NCBI GenBank assembly: GCA_040757115.1
Contig: JBFLYA010000189.1
Span: 1-7,307 of the forward strand
Source of the DNA: a bacterium
GTDB lineage: Bacteria; UBA9089; CG2-30-40-21; SBAY01
DNA length: 7,307 bases
Direction of reading: 5' to 3'
Of the stretch, positions 5,327-7,307 are shown piece after piece. The stretch's first letter is position 1, and every line of letters starts with the position of its first letter. The translations under genes were made by a program, and so were the position numbers. The notes under the pieces were generated by a model. It was not told the DNA's origin. It did not search any database and saw nothing but the letters and a program-made list of their open reading frames with translations.

Positions 5327-6182
5327 CATCTTCTGGCATTTTAATAGTAATCTCCTTAAGTAAATAATATAAATCTTCCCGAAAGGTTTTCTTTTCAATC
5401 TTGTTTTTTAAATCTTCACGACAGGAAGCAATAATTCGAAAAACTACCCTGTCTTGTAAGATTTGAAGTATTTTTGCTTGCGTGCTCAAGTCAATCTCAT
5501 CGATATTATTCACGAATAAAGTTGCCTGTTCCCATTTGCCTGTTGATAATATTAGTTCTAAATCTTCGACCTTTGCCTTAATAAAAGGCTGACCACTTTT
5601 GTGACTTTGCAGATGAATCATATGAGCAACTACCTCACAATCAGAATTAGACTTACCTTGAATCAAAACATTAAAATTTGTTGTTGCGGCTCTTGAAATT
5701 TTCTTGCGTAATTCCTCAATTTCTTTACTAGCACCTTTAATATCATATACCTTACTTAGAATCTGTTTTAGATTTTTATTTTCTTGTTTTAGTTGATTAT
5801 TTTCCTGTTCTAATATTCGTAATCGTAAGACATTTTTCACTGTTGCTAAGATTTTTCCCTTTATCAATGGTTTTTCGATAAAGTCAATTGCCCCGGTTTT
5901 AAGTGAGTCAACGACAGTTTCTATCTCTGCCTGCCCGGAAATCATAATTACAGGCAAGTTGTCTTTAATGAGTCCAATCTGTTTTAATACCTCCCCCCCT
6001 TTCATTTTAGGTAACCAGACATCTAAGATAACTAAATCTATTTTAAGTTCTTTTATCTTTTGTAAGGCATCCTCGCCGTCTTTGGCGCTGACAACGACAT
6101 ATCCATCATCTTCTAAAATCATAGATAATGTCTCGCGGATACTCCGTTCATCATCTACGACTAATACCTTTGGCTGAATCAT
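5307..6182 (-). CDS. Response regulator with degenerate, truncated NtrC-like AAA+ domain
   Basis: Residues 5-120 form an intact receiver domain with acidic pocket D10/D11, phosphoacceptor D54, S82 and K104. Residues 124-145 look like a coiled-coil linker. Residues 148-283 align by eye with a sigma-54 activator domain but are decayed. The Walker A slot GESGTGKE reads GKSNSDCE (176-183; Cys182 replaces the lysine). The GAFTGA loop region is missing, with about 20 residues between PF (199-200) and ATLF where roughly 43 are usual. Walker B GTLFLDEI reads ATLFVNNI (220-227). FREDLYY (267-273) survives. The protein ends at 291 with no lid or Fis-type DNA-binding domain, its final GITGKW encoded by the 7-mer repeat. 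It is therefore unlikely to hydrolyse ATP or activate sigma-54. The ATG at 6182 has an AGGGGG site 7 nt upstream. No partner kinase is in the window. Confidence 0.85.
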   Translation of the reverse strand: MIQPKVLVVDDERSIRETLSMILEDDGYVVVSAKDGEDALQKIKELKIDLVILDVWLPKMKGGEVLKQIGLIKDNLPVIMISGQAEIETVVDSLKTGAIDFIEKPLIKGKILATVKNVLRLRILEQENNQLKQENKNLKQILSKVYDIKGASKEIEELRKKISRAATTNFNVLIQGKSNSDCEVVAHMIHLQSHKSGQPFIKAKVEDLELILSTGKWEQATLFVNNIDEIDLSTQAKILQILQDRVVFRIIASCREDLKNKIEKKTFREDLYYLLKEITIKMPEDGITGKW

Positions 6183-6205
6183 TTGTTATCCCCCTGCTGA
6201 ATCTT

Positions 6206-6236
6206 ATTATACCATAACTATACCTCTCTTTGTCAA
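6206..6236 (-). promoter_or_regulatory. Promoter of the response regulator (and probably apt)
   Basis: On the minus strand TTGACA (6236-6231) and TATAAT (6211-6206) both match the sigma-70 consensus, but the spacer is 19 bp, longer than the ideal 17. Transcription would begin near 6199, shortly before the AGGGGG ribosome site. Confidence 0.65.
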
Positions 6237-6256
6237 ATACTTTTTTTTATTTGACA
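6231..6256. promoter_or_regulatory. Perfect inverted repeat joining the two divergent -35 boxes
   Basis: tgtcaaat (6231-6238) and atttgaca (6249-6256) are perfect 8-bp reverse complements with a 10-bp spacer rich in T. Each arm contains the -35 hexamer of one of the divergent promoters. The symmetry may simply follow from two consensus -35 boxes back to back, or may mark a shared operator. Confidence 0.5.
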
Positions 6257-6279
6257 TCTTTACATCAAAGTGTTATACT
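6251..6279 (+). promoter_or_regulatory. Promoter of the UPF0280 gene
   Basis: TTGACA (6251-6256), a 17-bp spacer and TATACT (6274-6279) form a near-consensus sigma-70 promoter. Transcription would start near 6286, leaving a leader of only about 14 nt before the ATG at 6300. The upstream GTG at 6270 lies in the promoter itself and cannot be the start of this transcript. Confidence 0.8.
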
Positions 6280-6299
6280 TTTTTCACTCAGGGTTTAGT

Positions 6300-7016
6300 A
6301 TGTATGAAAAAAGATGGTATCGCGAGTTAATTAAAGGAGATAATTTAGTCAGTTTTGATGTGCAGATAGAGGAAACTGACCTTTCAGTGATGGCAGATAA
6401 AGACTTAAGGCGAGAGGTAGCAAGATTAATCTTAAGAATCCGTGAAAGGATAAAGAAATATATTGTTACTGACCCCAATTTTAAAAGAAGTCTTATTCCC
6501 TGTGAAGTCCCTCGCTATGCCCCAAAGATAGTCAGGGAAATGGCCTGGGCAGGAAAAGTAGCTGGAGTAGGACCAATGGCCGCTGTTGCGGGTGCTATTG
6601 CTGAATATGTAGGAAAAGGGATATTGAAATATTCTAAAGAAATAATTGTTGAAAATGGGGGCGATATTTTTATAAAAACCATCAGGAAAAGAAAAATAGG
6701 GATATTCGCCGGCCTATCCCCACTCAGCAACAAAATAGCCATAGAAATAAATGCAAACGACACACCACTGGGCATTTGCACCTCATCCGGAACCGTCGGT
6801 CCTTCGTTAAGTTTTGGTCAAGCAGATGCCGTGGTAGTCTTATCTTATTCGACTTCATTAGCCGATGCAGGTGCCACCGCCATTGGTAATTTAGTTAAAA
6901 AGAAAGATGATATTGAACCAGCCATTGAGTTTGCCAAAACTATTGAGGGAATTAAAGGAGTTATTATCATTAAAGACAAAAATTTGGGAGTCTGGGGAGA
7001 TATAAAACTTAGGTAA
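6300..7016 (+). CDS. UPF0280 family protein (ApbE superfamily-like)
   Basis: This 238-residue protein matches the UPF0280 / COG2122 family, a conserved group related to ApbE (FAD:protein FMN transferase) whose function I do not know to be established. Characteristic blocks are MYEKRWYR at the start, EETDLSVMAD (24-33), AGVGPMAAVAGAIAE (88-102), IVENGGDIF (116-124), AGLSPLS (137-143), GICTSSGTVG (158-167), SFGQADAVVV (171-180) and LADAGATAIGN (187-197). It ends in the usual WGDIKL. The start at 6300 fits the family N-terminus, follows AGGG with a 6-nt spacing and lies just downstream of a strong promoter. An extension back to GTG 6270 would put the -10 box inside the gene. It is transcribed divergently from the response regulator and stands alone. 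Its stop codon lies inside a 12-bp sequence that recurs at 7189-7200. Confidence 0.93.
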   Translation: MYEKRWYRELIKGDNLVSFDVQIEETDLSVMADKDLRREVARLILRIRERIKKYIVTDPNFKRSLIPCEVPRYAPKIVREMAWAGKVAGVGPMAAVAGAIAEYVGKGILKYSKEIIVENGGDIFIKTIRKRKIGIFAGLSPLSNKIAIEINANDTPLGICTSSGTVGPSLSFGQADAVVVLSYSTSLADAGATAIGNLVKKKDDIEPAIEFAKTIEGIKGVIIIKDKNLGVWGDIKLR

Positions 7017-7024
7017 CCGTTCAG
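7013..7024 (+). repeat. 12-bp direct repeat gtaaccgttcag, copy 1
   Basis: Identical to 7189-7200. The TAA within it (7014-7016) is the stop codon of the UPF0280 gene. The two copies bracket a 164-bp block holding the 'ttcaccgcagagac' repeats. Confidence 0.75.
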
Positions 7025-7031
7025 ATAGTAA

Positions 7032-7113
7032 TTCACCGCAGAGACGCAGCCGTTCACCGCAGAGACACAGAGACGCAGAGAAAAAATTAAAATCTATTCA
7101 CCAGAGACAGAAA
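7032..7113 (+). repeat. Three copies of the 'ttcaccgcagagacgcag' dispersed repeat
   Basis: ttcaccgcagagacgcag (7032-7049) is followed by a longer copy starting ttcaccgcagagacacag and ending in an A-run (7053-7086). A degenerate ttcaccagagacagaaa lies at 7097-7113. A further inverted copy lies at 1451-1477. Short repeats of this kind are noncoding; no ORF of interest crosses them. Confidence 0.8.
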
Positions 7114-7188
7114 TTTCCTTTTTTTGTGCATTTCGGGTCTTTCGTTGTTTATTAATCTTTTAATACTTACTTTTGACTAACTATTTTT

Positions 7189-7200
7189 GTAACCGTTCAG
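7189..7200 (+). repeat. 12-bp direct repeat gtaaccgttcag, copy 2
   Basis: Exact second copy of 7013-7024, 176 bp away, followed by gctatatatc rather than the sequence that follows copy 1. Confidence 0.75.
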
Positions 7201-7307
7201 GCTATATATCAAAAGTGTAAGAAAGGGGATAAGGAGATAAGAGTGATATGGAGATAAGATAATAGAAATAGATTGAAATTTATAGAAATAGGTAGAAATT
7301 GATTGTG
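7201..7307 (+). other. Purine-rich, low-complexity tail with short internal repeats, no gene seen
   Basis: The plus strand is strongly A/G-rich. ggagataag occurs at 7233-7241 and 7250-7258. atagaaatag occurs at 7262-7271 and 7282-7291, and tagaaat appears again at 7293. No coding region is supported. The stretch may continue into a longer repeat beyond the window edge. Confidence 0.55.

Overview
The window is AT-rich and carries compactly packed bacterial genes separated by repeat-filled spacers. A MacA-type periplasmic adaptor implies a diderm (Gram-negative-type) cell. Several families of short dispersed repeats, some touching gene ends, together with a PD-(D/E)XK 'putative transposase' gene suggest an uncultured, repeat-rich bacterium of a candidate-phylum kind. 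That placement is inference only; no marker gene here fixes the taxonomy.

Layout from left to right. (1) Positions 1-1270 hold two tandem minus-strand copies of a PD-(D/E)XK nuclease-family gene. The left one is cut by the window edge. The right one (275-1201) is complete, with a near-consensus promoter at 1238-1266. The visible 226 bp shared by the copies differ at four positions, all silent third-codon changes. (2) Positions 1220-1481 are a non-coding spacer with a 14-bp-period repeat, an imperfect fold-back and one copy of a dispersed 'cgcagagacgcag' repeat. (3) Positions 1482-4449 form a tightly packed minus-strand operon. In transcription order it runs: a possible 22-codon ORF, a radical SAM/SPASM enzyme, a MacA/HlyD-type adaptor, and a MacB/LolD-type ABC ATPase. 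Spacings are -11, +14 and -11 bp. No permease follows the ATPase in the window. The layout resembles a peptide modification and export cassette, but neither substrate nor permease is identified. (4) Positions 4450-4741 are a spacer bounded by an inverted pair of 29-bp repeats. (5) Positions 4742-6182 hold a minus-strand pair: a response regulator with a degenerate, truncated sigma-54-activator-like domain, then adenine phosphoribosyltransferase (apt). A palindromic 7-mer array between them supplies the regulator's last codons and stop. (6) Positions 6183-6299 are a divergent promoter region in which the two -35 boxes form a perfect 8-bp inverted repeat. (7) Positions 6300-7016 encode a UPF0280 (ApbE-superfamily-like) protein on the plus strand, followed by more dispersed repeats to the window end.

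Functionally, apt is purine salvage and the UPF0280 protein has no settled role. The least ordinary parts are the radical SAM/exporter operon with its small leading ORF, the pseudo-AAA+ response regulator, and the recurrent abutment of gene 3' ends with dispersed repeats.
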